Assembly (NCBI GenBank): GCA_905182025.1
Contig: CAJJAA010000027.1
Location: 50,302 to 114,301 of the forward strand
DNA length: 64,000 bases
Direction: 5' to 3'
From: an uncultured OM182 clade bacterium
Lineage (GTDB): Bacteria; Pseudomonadota; Gammaproteobacteria; Pseudomonadales; Azotimanducaceae
Shown here: piece after piece, positions 9,464 to 19,033 of the stretch
How the letters are laid out: each line of letters begins with the position of its first letter
Numbering within the stretch: position 1 is the first letter of the stretch
Notes under the pieces: generated by a model
The model's input: the letters and a program-made list of their open reading frames with translations, nothing else
Told to the model about the DNA's origin: nothing
Database searches by the model: none
Program-made: the position numbers and the translations under genes

Positions 9464-11053
9464 TTGGTCGATACAAACAGCAGTGAAGAAATTAGTAGGC
9501 GAAGAACCTTCGCAATCATCTCTCACCCCGATGCCGGTAAAACGACAATCACTGAGAAGTTGCTACTATTGGGTAGGGCGATTCAGATGGCCGGCACCGT
9601 AAAATCGAAAAAGTCTGACCGTTATGCGACATCAGATTGGATGGAGATGGAAAAAGAGCGCGGCATTTCTGTCACGACTTCTGTCATGCAGTTTCCTTAC
9701 AGAGGCAAAATGGTCAACCTGCTCGATACACCCGGACACGAAGACTTCTCTGAAGACACCTACCGAACCTTAACCGCAGTTGATTCTGTGCTCATGGTCA
9801 TAGATGGCGCCAAAGGTGTTGAGCAACGAACAATTAAATTGATGGAGGTTTGTCGGCTTCGTGATACCCCTATCCTTACTTTTGTTAACAAGCTTGATAG
9901 AGAAGTGCGAGATCCAATTGATGTTCTGGACGAGGTTGAAGATGTCCTAAAAATTCAATGTGCACCTATGACTTGGCCGATCGGCATGAGTAATCGTTTC
10001 AAAGGTGTCTACCATCTATATGACGATCAGATTCATATATTTGAAGCGGGTAAAGGCGAAGTGTTGACCGAGCCTGAAATTATTGATGGTTTACTAAGTG
10101 AACAAGCCAAAGCTTTTCTAGGCTCAGATTATGACGATTATTTAGAAGAGATTGAACTAGTGAAAGGGGCAAGCCATCAGTTCGATTTACAAGCTTATCT
10201 CGACGGCAAGTTGACGCCAGTTTATTTTGGTACGGCGTTACGCAATTTTGGCGTCATGCAGATGCTCGACGGTTTTGTTGATATTGCACCTGAACCCTTG
10301 GATCGTGCAGCGAATGATCGCTCTGTGAGCGCGTCTGACGAAAACTTTTCAGGTTTTGTTTTTAAAATTCAGGCAAATATGGATCCCAAACATCGGGACC
10401 GCATTGCTTTTCTGCGGGTGTGTTCAGGACACTATGAGCAAGGCATGAAAATGCGGCATGTGCGCCTTGGTAAAGAGGTTAGGGTGAGTGACGCAGTTAC
10501 TTTTCTAGCCGGCGAAAGGTCTCAAGCAGAACGCGCTTGGTCCGGAGATATTATTGGATTGCACAATCACGGTACCATCCAAATTGGTGATACGTTTACA
10601 AGTGGTAATGACTTCCGGTTTCTTGGCATACCGCACTTTGCGCCTGAATTGTTTCGTCGTGTTCAGTTGAAGGATCCGCTAAAAAGTAAGCAGTTGCGAC
10701 AGGGTTTAACACAACTCTCTGAAGAGGGCGCAACGCAGTTGTTTATGCCGCTTATTAATAATGACTTGGTTCTAGGTGCTGTTGGTATCCTGCAGTTTGA
10801 TGTGGTGGTCTATCGACTTCGCGAAGAGTACAAAGTCGAATGTGCGTATCAATCTGTGAGTGTTTATACCGCACGCTGGATTGAATGCGACGACCCTAAG
10901 ATGCTGGCGGAGTTTAAACGAAAATCCGAATCCAATCTGGCGATTGATGGTTCTGGTCATCTGACTTATTTAGCACCTTCCCGTGTAAACCTTATGCTAA
11001 CGCAAGAGCGTTGGCCTGATATTCGATTTAGGTCGACAAGAGAAATTGAATAG
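9464..11053 (+). CDS. prfC: Peptide chain release factor 3
   Basis: GTPase that recycles RF1/RF2 from the ribosome after termination. The G1 loop is [10 protein letters not shown], followed by the switch region (ERGISVTTS), G3 DTPGHEDF and G4 FVNKLDRE. Domains II and III follow, with the RF3-type C-terminus containing [14 protein letters not shown] and ending in RFRSTREIE. The length of 529 residues equals E. coli RF3. The start is TTG with AGGAAG about 9 nt upstream; no ATG fits the family N-terminus better. Appears monocistronic. Confidence 0.96.
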   Translation: MVDTNSSEEISRRRTFAIISHPDAGKTTITEKLLLLGRAIQMAGTVKSKKSDRYATSDWMEMEKERGISVTTSVMQFPYRGKMVNLLDTPGHEDFSEDTYRTLTAVDSVLMVIDGAKGVEQRTIKLMEVCRLRDTPILTFVNKLDREVRDPIDVLDEVEDVLKIQCAPMTWPIGMSNRFKGVYHLYDDQIHIFEAGKGEVLTEPEIIDGLLSEQAKAFLGSDYDDYLEEIELVKGASHQFDLQAYLDGKLTPVYFGTALRNFGVMQMLDGFVDIAPEPLDRAANDRSVSASDENFSGFVFKIQANMDPKHRDRIAFLRVCSGHYEQGMKMRHVRLGKEVRVSDAVTFLAGERSQAERAWSGDIIGLHNHGTIQIGDTFTSGNDFRFLGIPHFAPELFRRVQLKDPLKSKQLRQGLTQLSEEGATQLFMPLINNDLVLGAVGILQFDVVVYRLREEYKVECAYQSVSVYTARWIECDDPKMLAEFKRKSESNLAIDGSGHLTYLAPSRVNLMLTQERWPDIRFRSTREIE

Positions 11054-11231
11054 CCGGCGGTCTTAAAATAAGTTTGATCGATACGCCAAGCGGCAATTTG
11101 GAATCGTTTGACTAGGGTAGGCTGTTCGGCGATATTAGAGCGCACGAGTTAAGCGCATTAACTAGGCTCACGAAATAAGCTCACGAACGAGACGCGCGAA
11201 CTAGGGACACTATCAATCCAAGGACGTTTTA

Positions 11232-11939
11232 ATGGACGGTATTCATGATCTAGGTGGTAAACACGGTTACGGCAAGGTTGATCGGCAGGCCGGTGCGCCG
11301 ACATTTGCAGCGATTTGGGAAGCTAAAGTATTTGCCATAATGATGGCGACCGGTGCTGCAGGTGCGTGGAAAAACTCTGATCAATTTCGTCATTTTGTAG
11401 AAAAAATCGAACCTGCAGCTTATCTGTCCCATGGCTATTATGGTCGATGGCTGGGTGGCGCCGAAACCGCATTGGTTGAAGCGGGTTTGATCGAGTCCGA
11501 ACAGCTTAGCGCTCGCGTTGAACAATTGGGCGGAAGTGGCGGCGATCTTATTGCAGCTAGACCCCAACTGCGCGGCCAGTCAATCAATCGCGAAACGCCC
11601 AGCGTCAGCCGTGCCAGAACTGCACAACGTGATGTCGATGCGGGACTATTTTCTGTTGGCGATGCGGTACTCACCAGCAGTGAAGTAAAACCGGGTCATA
11701 CTCGATTGCCGGCTTATGCGCGGAATAAGGTTGGTGAGATTGTCACCATTCATGGTGGCTGGGTTTATCCTGACAGCAATGCGCATGGGCTCGGAGAGCA
11801 ACCGAAACAGCTTTATACCGTGAAGTTTGCATCCTCTGAATTGTGGGGTGAAACATCTCAATACGCAGAGGCCAACGTGTCTGTTTATCTAGACTTATTT
11901 GAGCCTTATCTCCAATCCGACTCCGTTAATGAGTGTTAG
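11232..11939 (+). CDS. nthB: Nitrile hydratase beta subunit
   Basis: Structural subunit of nitrile hydratase, which hydrates nitriles to amides in the cytoplasm. The N-terminus MDGIHDLGGKHGYG and W-E-A-K-VFA segment are diagnostic, as is HYGRWL-like YYGRWLGGAETALVE around residue 70. The C-terminal SH3-like domain (GDAVLTSS ... HTRLPAYARNKVGEIVTIHG) is complete. It has 235 residues. The order beta-alpha-accessory in this operon is the order seen in cobalt-type nitrile hydratase operons. The 180 bp upstream contain short repeats (AACTAGG twice, GCTCACGAA twice) but no clear promoter. Confidence 0.95.
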   Translation: MDGIHDLGGKHGYGKVDRQAGAPTFAAIWEAKVFAIMMATGAAGAWKNSDQFRHFVEKIEPAAYLSHGYYGRWLGGAETALVEAGLIESEQLSARVEQLGGSGGDLIAARPQLRGQSINRETPSVSRARTAQRDVDAGLFSVGDAVLTSSEVKPGHTRLPAYARNKVGEIVTIHGGWVYPDSNAHGLGEQPKQLYTVKFASSELWGETSQYAEANVSVYLDLFEPYLQSDSVNEC

Positions 11940-11954
11940 CTTCAGAGGCCGAAT

Positions 11955-12596
11955 ATGAATGATGACCAGAAGCATCATGACCATGATCATGATCACGAAG
12001 AAAAATCGCCGCAGGCAATCCGAACCGAAGCGTTAGAGTCTTTGTTGATAGAAAAAGGGCTTCTCTCCGAGCATGCGGTTGACGATGTGATTGCCAATTA
12101 TGCGCAAAGAGTCGGGCCGATGAATGGTGCATTGCTTGTTGCGCGGGCTTGGACAGATGCTGAATTCAAGCAACGACTACTATCAAATGCGACGCAAGCA
12201 ATCGCCGAGTATGATTTTCAAGGCGGCCAGGTTGATCATTTGGTCGTCGTGGAAAATACGCCAGAGCGTCACAACGCGGTCGTCTGTACGCTCTGCTCCT
12301 GTTATCCCTGGGCTGTGCTAGGTTTGCCGCCGAAGTGGTACAAGGATCCCGCATATCGATCCAGAATCGTTCGAGAGCCGCGGGCTTTGTTAGCTGAAAT
12401 GGGGCTGCCGTTGGATAAAAAAATTGAGATTCGAGTTTGGGACTCTAGTGCGGAAGTTCGATATATGGTCTTGCCGATGAGACCAGCGCATACCGAGGGT
12501 ATGACACAAGACGAGCTTGCAGCTTTGGTTAGTCGTGATTCAATGATCGGTGTTGAAGTACTTGAGGCATCTTCTCGAGCAGGTCAGCCATCGTGA
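11955..12596 (+). CDS. nthA: Nitrile hydratase alpha subunit, cobalt type
   Basis: Catalytic subunit, 213 residues. The metal-binding claw VCTLCSCYPW lies near residue 110; threonine at the second position (CTLCSC) is the known signature of the cobalt form, while iron forms usually have CSLCSC. In mature enzymes two of these cysteines become sulfinic and sulfenic acids. The N-terminus carries a clear His/Asp-rich tail (HHDHDHDHEE within the first 18 residues), not needed for the fold and probably metal-binding. It is 15 bp after the beta gene, and its stop overlaps the GTG of the accessory gene. Confidence 0.95.
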   Translation: MNDDQKHHDHDHDHEEKSPQAIRTEALESLLIEKGLLSEHAVDDVIANYAQRVGPMNGALLVARAWTDAEFKQRLLSNATQAIAEYDFQGGQVDHLVVVENTPERHNAVVCTLCSCYPWAVLGLPPKWYKDPAYRSRIVREPRALLAEMGLPLDKKIEIRVWDSSAEVRYMVLPMRPAHTEGMTQDELAALVSRDSMIGVEVLEASSRAGQPS

Positions 12597-12934
12597 CGGA
12601 CGAATTAGAGTCCATGTTGTTGGACGGGCGGGTTGAGCCGCCGAAAGCCAACGGCGAAGTCATCTTTGATGAGCCTTGGCAAAATCGAACCTTCGGCATG
12701 GCCAGGTCATTATGTGAAGCTGGGTACTATACGTGGGATGAGTTCCGGGCTTGCCTCATCCAACAAATAGAGTCTTGGCAAGCTGATCACTCGGAGCAAG
12801 AGCCTTACCAATACTTCGATCACTTTTTGGCAGCCTTAACAGATTTGATGGCGTTAAAGGGTTTGTGTGAAACCCGTGAACTTGACCAGCGCAGTCGAGC
12901 GTTTGCAGATCGACCGCACGGACACGATCACTGA
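12593..12934 (+). CDS. Nitrile hydratase accessory protein (activator / cobalt chaperone)
   Basis: 113-residue member of the nitrile hydratase beta-subunit N-terminal-like activator family. The family pattern is seen in VIFDEPWQNRTFGMARSL and YTWDEFRACLIQQI. Known: in cobalt systems such proteins bind the alpha subunit and drive metal insertion and cysteine oxidation by subunit swapping. The C-terminus ends HGHDH, matching the His-rich tail of the alpha subunit and suggesting metal handling. GTG start overlapping the alpha stop codon (GTGA), so it is translationally coupled. Confidence 0.88.
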   Translation: MTDELESMLLDGRVEPPKANGEVIFDEPWQNRTFGMARSLCEAGYYTWDEFRACLIQQIESWQADHSEQEPYQYFDHFLAALTDLMALKGLCETRELDQRSRAFADRPHGHDH

Positions 12935-12975
12935 AACAATCAAGTAGCAGCGATACTGTCGCGTTGATGAGACTC

Positions 12976-13269
12976 TTACGCCTCTATGCCTTTTAAGATG
13001 GTAATGTTTGCCGCGCTGGCGTTATGCCGGTGTTTGGCTAAGGCTTGATATTCATCCGATGTGAACCAATCCAAAGCGGTTTCTTTTGACGGGAACTCAA
13101 TCAGCACGGTGCGTGTATAGGGCCAGCTACCTTCGAGCAGCTGAGGCTCTTCATCAACTGATAATAACTTGCCCTGGTACTTGATAAATATATCCATAAA
13201 GCCGCTTTCATATTTACCGTATTCTTCTCTATCCGCAATCTCTATCTGGGCGATGATGTAGTGACTCAT
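12976..13269 (-). CDS. DUF1330 family protein
   Basis: 97-residue small protein of the dimeric alpha/beta-barrel (ferredoxin-like) DUF1330 family. The features are an opening MSHYIIAQIEI, a central VLIEFPSKETALDWFTSDEYQAL and the H-R-H-x-A segment near the C-terminus. Function is unknown for the family. GGAG lies about 10 nt upstream of the ATG. It is convergent with the nitrile hydratase operon and in line with the alcohol dehydrogenase gene behind it, with a gap of about 130 bp. Confidence 0.8.
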   Translation of the reverse strand: MSHYIIAQIEIADREEYGKYESGFMDIFIKYQGKLLSVDEEPQLLEGSWPYTRTVLIEFPSKETALDWFTSDEYQALAKHRHNASAANITILKGIEA

Positions 13270-13402
13270 TGTATTAACTCCGTTTTCTTGCGGTTGTCGC
13301 TCAACCTATTTTTTTGTGTCGCTGTCGATTTTTTTGATCGAAGCGCCTGTCGCAGCGTGCGATAAATCAATCGTCTCGTATTGTTCTACTCCGGTTTTAC
13401 TT

Positions 13403-14455
13403 TTACGGAGTCATGACAACTTTAAGTACGTCTTGTTCGTGATTGTCAAAAATTTCATAACCTCTAACGCCTTCGCTAAGGCTCATTCTGTGAGTAATGA
13501 TTTCGGTGGGGTCGATGCGTCCCTGTTCAATCATCGGCAGCAGTTTAGGTATGTAATATTGTGGGTTAACGATACCTGACCGTAACGTAATATTTTTACC
13601 GGTCAACGTTGCCATAAAATCTATAGGGACTTCTTTGCCCATGAGTACGCCTATTACCGCTACGCGCCCGCCGTGTCTTACGACATCGATGGCTTGTTGT
13701 ACTGTTGCTGGATTACCGACTGCTTCAATTGAGCAATCAGCGCCTCGCCCGCCTGTCAGTTCACGGGCAACAGTTTGCAAATCCTCTTTGCTTGGATTCA
13801 GTGGTCGGCAGCCGCGCAATCGCGCTTTTTCCAATCTTCCATCATCAAGGTCAACCGCGATGACTGTTGCGGCGCCGCGCATTAATGCAGATAGCTGAGC
13901 GAATACACCGACAGGACCACAGCCTATGACGACAACGGTGTCACCGGGTGATACCTCTGCCATATCGGCGCCCATATAGCCTGTCGGTAGAATATCGGTA
14001 AGAAATAACGCCTGCTCGTCGGTGACATTTTCTGGGATTTTGAAAATATTGGTGTCCGCGAAGGGTACGCGTACGGCCTCCGCTTGGCCGCCTGGGTTCA
14101 ATTTGGAGCCAAACACGTTTGTTACAGGCCCGGTTGCAGTGTTGATTTCACAACCTGTGTAGAGATGATTGTCACAAAGCACACAACTACCACAACCAAT
14201 AGTGCATGAGACCAGAACGCGTTCGCCTTTCTTAAACCGTTTCACATCGTTGCCAACATCTTCTATGGTGCCGAGGAATTCGTGCCCTAAGGTGAACTCT
14301 TCGTTTCGGCTCGGGCCGTGATAGAGGTGTAAATCTGAGCCACAGATCGCTGTTTTCTCTATTTTGACAACCGCATCACTCGGACTTTGGATAGTGGGGT
14401 CGGGCACATCGGTATAGCTCAGGTTCTTGTGACCCTGATAGACAATGGCTTTCAT
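13403..14455 (-). CDS. Zinc-dependent medium-chain alcohol dehydrogenase
   Basis: 350-residue MDR oxidoreductase. The catalytic-zinc residues are visible in AICGSDLHLYHG and TLGHEFLG. The structural-zinc lobe is seen as CTIGCGSCVLCDNHLYTGC. The Rossmann motif is VVIGCGPVGVFAQ, with VDLDDGR at the end of beta-B suggesting NAD preference. The ORF track starts at 14479, but ATG 14455 (MKAIVYQGHKN) matches the family N-terminus and has AGGAGAG 4-5 nt upstream. It is divergent from the CYP153-like gene, so oxidation of the P450's alcohol product is plausible but is inference from position only. Confidence 0.88.
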   Translation of the reverse strand: MKAIVYQGHKNLSYTDVPDPTIQSPSDAVVKIEKTAICGSDLHLYHGPSRNEEFTLGHEFLGTIEDVGNDVKRFKKGERVLVSCTIGCGSCVLCDNHLYTGCEINTATGPVTNVFGSKLNPGGQAEAVRVPFADTNIFKIPENVTDEQALFLTDILPTGYMGADMAEVSPGDTVVVIGCGPVGVFAQLSALMRGAATVIAVDLDDGRLEKARLRGCRPLNPSKEDLQTVARELTGGRGADCSIEAVGNPATVQQAIDVVRHGGRVAVIGVLMGKEVPIDFMATLTGKNITLRSGIVNPQYYIPKLLPMIEQGRIDPTEIITHRMSLSEGVRGYEIFDNHEQDVLKVVMTP

Positions 14456-14620
14456 AGTCTCTCCTGTTAATTGCTTCACTGTTAATTATCATCGAGTTGA
14501 AGTCAATGGGCTATTCAAAACGCCGTTTAGTACACGCTCAATTGCCTTTAGATACAGTATGATGAGCCGATATTGATCGAGTATGATTCAGTTGCTAGCA
14601 ATAACAATGAGGCAAGCTTC

Positions 14621-15925
14621 ATGTCTGAAAATGAGAATTTAACGAACCGGCAGTTACAAGAAAAATATGCGATCGACGTTGATGTCGATCCATACTCTAT
14701 TCCACTGGACGCGTTAGACCCGTCACACCCGTCCTTGTTTGAATTCAATAAATTCGCCCCCTATTTTGATCGCCTAAGAGCTGAAGACCCGCTGCATTAC
14801 ACCCAAGATAGTATGTATGGCCCCTATTGGTCGGCAACAACATATAAAGACATCATGTATATCGACTCGCATCATGAGTTGTTTTCTTCTGACATTGATC
14901 AGGGTGGCATTCGTATGGGAGGCAGACCGACCGAATCTCCTTCGGCGGACTCGCCCTTTTATCTGCCGATGTTCATTATGCAGGACCCGCCGGTGCACGA
15001 CGATCAGCGCAAAGTTGTTGCGCCGTCTTTTACACCGAAACGCATCGCCGAACTGCGTCATCTTATCGTCGAACGTGCAGGTAAAATTTTAGACAATTTG
15101 CCGAGAAATGAAGAGTTCAATTGGGTAAAAGAAGTTTCCGTCGAGTTAACGGGACAAATGTTAGCAACGATATTTGATGTGCCGCAGGAGGATAGAAGTA
15201 AATTAATCTATTGGTCTGACACGGTAGAAAATTTAAGTAATCCTGATTTTTTTGAAACTGCCGATGAAGGCTTTGCTGAACTTTGGAAATGTTTCGAGTA
15301 TTTTGATGCTGTTTGGAAAGAGCGAGCGGCGCGGGCCGAGCCTGGCGACGATTTGATCTCTTCATTGGTGCATGGCGCCGCGACCAAAAACATGACCCCG
15401 AATGAATTTCTCGGCAATATGCTGCTGCTCATTGTTGGTGGCAATGATACGACAAGAAATTCAATAAGCGGTGGTGTGCTGGCGTTGAATCAACATCCTG
15501 ACCAGTATGCCAAGCTAATGGCGTCGCCGGCGCTTATCCCGAAGATGGTGCCAGAGATTATTCGTTGGCAGTCGCCTGTTGCACACATGTGTCGTACCGC
15601 AACGCAGGATGTAGAGATGCGTGGCAAGACAATTAAAAAGGGTGATAAGGTGGTGATGTGGTACATCTCTGGCAACAGAGACGCGACAGTTATTGATCGA
15701 GCAGATGAGTTTATTATTGATCGGCAGCACCCCCGCAGACATCTGTCATTTGGTTACGGCATTCACCGATGCGTGGGTAACCGATTGGGTGAAATGCAGC
15801 TTAATGTGCTCTGGGAGGAGATCGTGAAACGATTCCCCAAAATTGAAGTGGTTGGTGATCCCGTCTATTTAAAATCCCACTTTATCCATGGGATCCGCGA
15901 ACTGCCGGTTAAAATTCCCGGCTAG
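14621..15925 (+). CDS. Cytochrome P450, CYP153-like terminal hydroxylase
   Basis: 434-residue soluble bacterial P450. The I-helix is GGNDTTRNS, the ExxR is EIIRW, and the heme loop is FGYGIHRCVG with the Cys ligand. The N-terminal PYFDRLRAEDPLHY and SMYGPYWSATTYKDIM stretches and the C-terminal RLGEMQLNVLWEEI-KRF follow the CYP153 pattern as I know it. Known CYP153 enzymes hydroxylate the end carbon of medium-chain alkanes and fatty acids, using a ferredoxin and reductase; neither is encoded next to it. The ATG at 14621 (GAGG upstream) is preferred over the track's TTG at 14573. Its stop codon shares CTAG with the stop of convergent fabY. Confidence 0.88.
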   Translation: MSENENLTNRQLQEKYAIDVDVDPYSIPLDALDPSHPSLFEFNKFAPYFDRLRAEDPLHYTQDSMYGPYWSATTYKDIMYIDSHHELFSSDIDQGGIRMGGRPTESPSADSPFYLPMFIMQDPPVHDDQRKVVAPSFTPKRIAELRHLIVERAGKILDNLPRNEEFNWVKEVSVELTGQMLATIFDVPQEDRSKLIYWSDTVENLSNPDFFETADEGFAELWKCFEYFDAVWKERAARAEPGDDLISSLVHGAATKNMTPNEFLGNMLLLIVGGNDTTRNSISGGVLALNQHPDQYAKLMASPALIPKMVPEIIRWQSPVAHMCRTATQDVEMRGKTIKKGDKVVMWYISGNRDATVIDRADEFIIDRQHPRRHLSFGYGIHRCVGNRLGEMQLNVLWEEIVKRFPKIEVVGDPVYLKSHFIHGIRELPVKIPG

Positions 15926-17760
15926 ATCATATCGTCGTAAGGGTTTTCAACTTCGAGGCTAATTTTTTGACTGTGACCAGGGATTGAAATGCTGGTCTCA
16001 GTTAACTCGAGCTCTTCACCTTCAATGACCCCTAGGCCGAATTTATAAATGAGTTCGTTTTTGCCGGCAATCGTATCAACATCATATTGATGTGTACTTT
16101 CTGCGACCTTCTCATTGAGTTTTTGATGCTTTGTCATCGCGCTCTTGCCGTGTTTCTTTTCAAGCATTTGCGCGGTGACTGTCGGTGATAGAATTGACGC
16201 TGTTGCGTTATTTCCACCGAAGCCCTTTGAATTGATAAACACAGCATCCATTTTTGTTGGATCTATTTCTTTGTGTTGAAGCAAAAATTCCAGATTGCTG
16301 GCATGTACATCCTCTGCAATATGATCGACGGTTTTGATGCCGGGAATAATACCGTGCGCCCAGACACCAAGTGAAGTTGCAATCTGGTCACCGGCGGCGG
16401 TCGCCAGTGAGTGGCCAATATAGGCTTTAATCGCAGCGACGGGCCAATGGTCGATCTTAAATGTTTTGGCCAGTTCATTGATAATATGGGACTCTGTGAC
16501 TCGATTTTGCGGTGTACTTGTTCCATGAGCCTGAACGTAGGTGCGATTTCGTAGGGCCTCTTCTCCAAGTAACGATCGAACCATGCCCATGGATTTGCCC
16601 ATCGTCACATAGTTGCCGATTCCGGGTCCTGGAATGGACTTTTTGAATCCATCCGCATTGATAAACACATCGCCGACGGAGCCATAAATGTTCGCGCCTA
16701 ACTCTAATGCTAATTCATCATCAAACAGGATAACGAACTGCGAGGCTTCAGATAGTGTGAAACCACAGTTTTCAGAAAACGGCCGGCATGCGCGGGTGTT
16801 ATCCGTAGGGCCGACATGACCATCAAGTTTGTTTAAGGCGTCATCTTCGGCCAGAGCACCCATGGTGCGATAGCCTTCGATGACCTCAGGTGTGATTGGT
16901 GCTTCACTGGCGCCAACCATAACGGCGCGGAAGCGACCTGATCGTATGTCCTGAATACCTTGTCTTAGATTATAAAGGAACGTTGCGCAGGCGCCGACGT
17001 TTGCGCCCGTTGCACCAACGCTACCAAGCACATACGCATTGACAAAGTCGGCGGTCATCTCGGCTAAGCTGAGTGGACAGTTTTTCGAACTGACCCGTTT
17101 GCCGAGTAACGACGCCTGTAGCATGCCGCCTGCACCGTTGGTGTCTAGTTGGCCCATTGCACTGCTAGCGTAGACAGAGATTTGATCGCCGGGGACCTTC
17201 TGGCGAACAGTATCCCAGTCAATACCTAACGAATTTATTGCGTCTGAGGCGGCATAAACGGTGAGTTGAAGCCCCCTTGGATGATTTCTTGACTGGTACA
17301 AGGACCCAGGGTCAAAGCCGGTGGGTAATTGTCCCGCTGAATTGACTCTTGAAGCACGGTAGTCTGGGAATAATACATCCAGCGGCAAGCTTGATGTGAC
17401 GATCACACTAGAATCGTCCAGGTTGGTCACATGCCAGTCGGCGGGAATCTGTCCGGGCAGTTGACTCTTCTTGAGTTTGAATGAAAAACCATCGTTGTTT
17501 GATAACTGCGCTGTTTTATTTGTACGAATTGCGCTCGGGTCAAATAGATTTTTCTCAATCTGTCGAATGAGTGTCTGGGATAAAATCGCACCCTTGTCGA
17601 CGGTTGTCATATTCATCAGCGCCGCAAGAGACTGATAAGTGCTGTCAGCCTTATTGCTGTCCAGTTGGTCAATCACCATCCGCTTATAGGCGTGATGAGC
17701 GGAGCTGCGTCCGGCAGGGTTAATGCCGCCGAAACCGACAATGACGGGAAGGCGTGACAA
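15922..17760 (-). CDS. fabY: Beta-ketoacyl-ACP synthase, FabY type
   Basis: 612-residue ketosynthase. The N-terminus SRLPVIVGFGGINPAGRSS and the long insertion before the core match Pseudomonas FabY, which condenses acetyl-CoA with malonyl-ACP to start fatty acid synthesis in place of FabH. The catalytic triad is present: Cys in VGACATF, His in QAHGTST, and Lys/His in IKAYIGHSLA. The start is TTG with AGGAG 8 nt upstream. It is the last gene of a leftward run (desaturase, thiolase, fabY) with short gaps, so they are probably co-transcribed. Its stop overlaps the P450 stop. Confidence 0.9.
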   Translation of the reverse strand: MSRLPVIVGFGGINPAGRSSAHHAYKRMVIDQLDSNKADSTYQSLAALMNMTTVDKGAILSQTLIRQIEKNLFDPSAIRTNKTAQLSNNDGFSFKLKKSQLPGQIPADWHVTNLDDSSVIVTSSLPLDVLFPDYRASRVNSAGQLPTGFDPGSLYQSRNHPRGLQLTVYAASDAINSLGIDWDTVRQKVPGDQISVYASSAMGQLDTNGAGGMLQASLLGKRVSSKNCPLSLAEMTADFVNAYVLGSVGATGANVGACATFLYNLRQGIQDIRSGRFRAVMVGASEAPITPEVIEGYRTMGALAEDDALNKLDGHVGPTDNTRACRPFSENCGFTLSEASQFVILFDDELALELGANIYGSVGDVFINADGFKKSIPGPGIGNYVTMGKSMGMVRSLLGEEALRNRTYVQAHGTSTPQNRVTESHIINELAKTFKIDHWPVAAIKAYIGHSLATAAGDQIATSLGVWAHGIIPGIKTVDHIAEDVHASNLEFLLQHKEIDPTKMDAVFINSKGFGGNNATASILSPTVTAQMLEKKHGKSAMTKHQKLNEKVAESTHQYDVDTIAGKNELIYKFGLGVIEGEELELTETSISIPGHSQKISLEVENPYDDMI

Positions 17761-17832
17761 GTATTAGACTCCTAGAGAAAGGTTATTGCGGTAATGCCCG
17801 TATTGTACGGGCTCGACGGTGACAAGTCACCG

Positions 17833-19008
17833 TTACACGAGTTCAATAGCGATGGCGGTAGCTTCACCGCCACCAATACAAAGTGCTGCGACACCTTTTT
17901 TTAAGTTCAGTCGTTTTAGTGCATACATCAATGTAACGATGATTCTAGAACCTGTCGAGCCGACGGGGTGACCTTGCGCGCAAGCGCCTCCAGAAATGTT
18001 CACCTTCTCTGGGTCCAGGCCAAGATCTTTGATCGCAGCCATCGTAACCATAGCGAAGGCTTCATTGATTTCAAACAGATCCACTTCGTCCGCACTCCAA
18101 CCTACTTTGTCTAACAGTTTTTCAATCGCGCCGATCGGTGCAATCGTGAACTCTGATGGATGGCGTGAGTTAGTCGTATGACCGAGTATTTTTGCCATGG
18201 GTGTCATGCCGTTTTTCGCAATGGCCTCTTCGCTGGCGATAACCAAAGCTGAAGCGCCATCTGAGATTGAGCTGGAGTTTGCAGCGGTAACGGTGCCGTC
18301 TGCTTTGAACGCGGGTTTAAGGCTTGGGATTTTATCGATTTTTGCTGCGCCGGGTTGCTCGTCATCTTCGACAACGGTCTCTCCAGCGCGTGATTTGATT
18401 GTTACTGAGACACTTTCTGCCTTCAGGTGACCGGCGTCGATGGCTTTTTGTGCGCGCTTTAACGAGCGGATCGCAAAGCCATCCATGTCTTCTCGCGTCA
18501 TTTGATATTGATCGGCCATGTCTTGCGCGAATGAGCCCATAAGTCTGCCTGTTTTGGCGTCTTCTAGGCCATCTAGGAACATAGAGTCTTTAACCTCGGT
18601 ATGTCCCATACGATATCCGGTTCTTGCTTTTGGCATTAGGTAGGGTGCATTGCTCATGCTTTCCATGCCACCGGCAACCATGATTTCATTGCTACCGGCT
18701 TTTATTAGGTCGTGCGCCATCATTGCGGCTTTCATGCCAGAGCCACAAAGTTTGTTGATTGTCGTTGCGCCGGATTCAACCGGTATGCCAGCTTCAATTG
18801 CAGCTTGCCGGGCAGGCCCTTGGCCCAAGCCTGCAGGCAGCACGCAACCCATGATAATTTCGTCAATTTTGTCCGCCGCAATGCCCGCTCTGGCGATGGC
18901 TTCACTTATCGCAATGGCACCGAGTTCGGGTGCAGTTTTTGTTTGTAATGCGCCCTGAAAACCGCCCATTGGCGTTCTCGCGCCGTCGGCGATATAAATG
19001 TTAGTCAT
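17833..19008 (-). CDS. Acetyl-CoA C-acetyltransferase (thiolase)
   Basis: 391-residue degradative/biosynthetic thiolase II. The active-site residues are the nucleophile Cys in NKLCGSGMKA, His in AQGHPVGSTG and the second Cys in ALCIGGGEA. The length and motifs are those of AtoB/PhaA-type enzymes, which interconvert two acetyl-CoA with acetoacetyl-CoA. AGGA lies 6 nt before the ATG. It sits between the desaturase (25-bp gap) and fabY (72-bp gap), all leftward, which points to an acyl-chain operon. Confidence 0.93.
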   Translation of the reverse strand: MTNIYIADGARTPMGGFQGALQTKTAPELGAIAISEAIARAGIAADKIDEIIMGCVLPAGLGQGPARQAAIEAGIPVESGATTINKLCGSGMKAAMMAHDLIKAGSNEIMVAGGMESMSNAPYLMPKARTGYRMGHTEVKDSMFLDGLEDAKTGRLMGSFAQDMADQYQMTREDMDGFAIRSLKRAQKAIDAGHLKAESVSVTIKSRAGETVVEDDEQPGAAKIDKIPSLKPAFKADGTVTAANSSSISDGASALVIASEEAIAKNGMTPMAKILGHTTNSRHPSEFTIAPIGAIEKLLDKVGWSADEVDLFEINEAFAMVTMAAIKDLGLDPEKVNISGGACAQGHPVGSTGSRIIVTLMYALKRLNLKKGVAALCIGGGEATAIAIELV

Positions 19009-19033
19009 AGTAGTTCCTGCATCTGGTGTTGGG

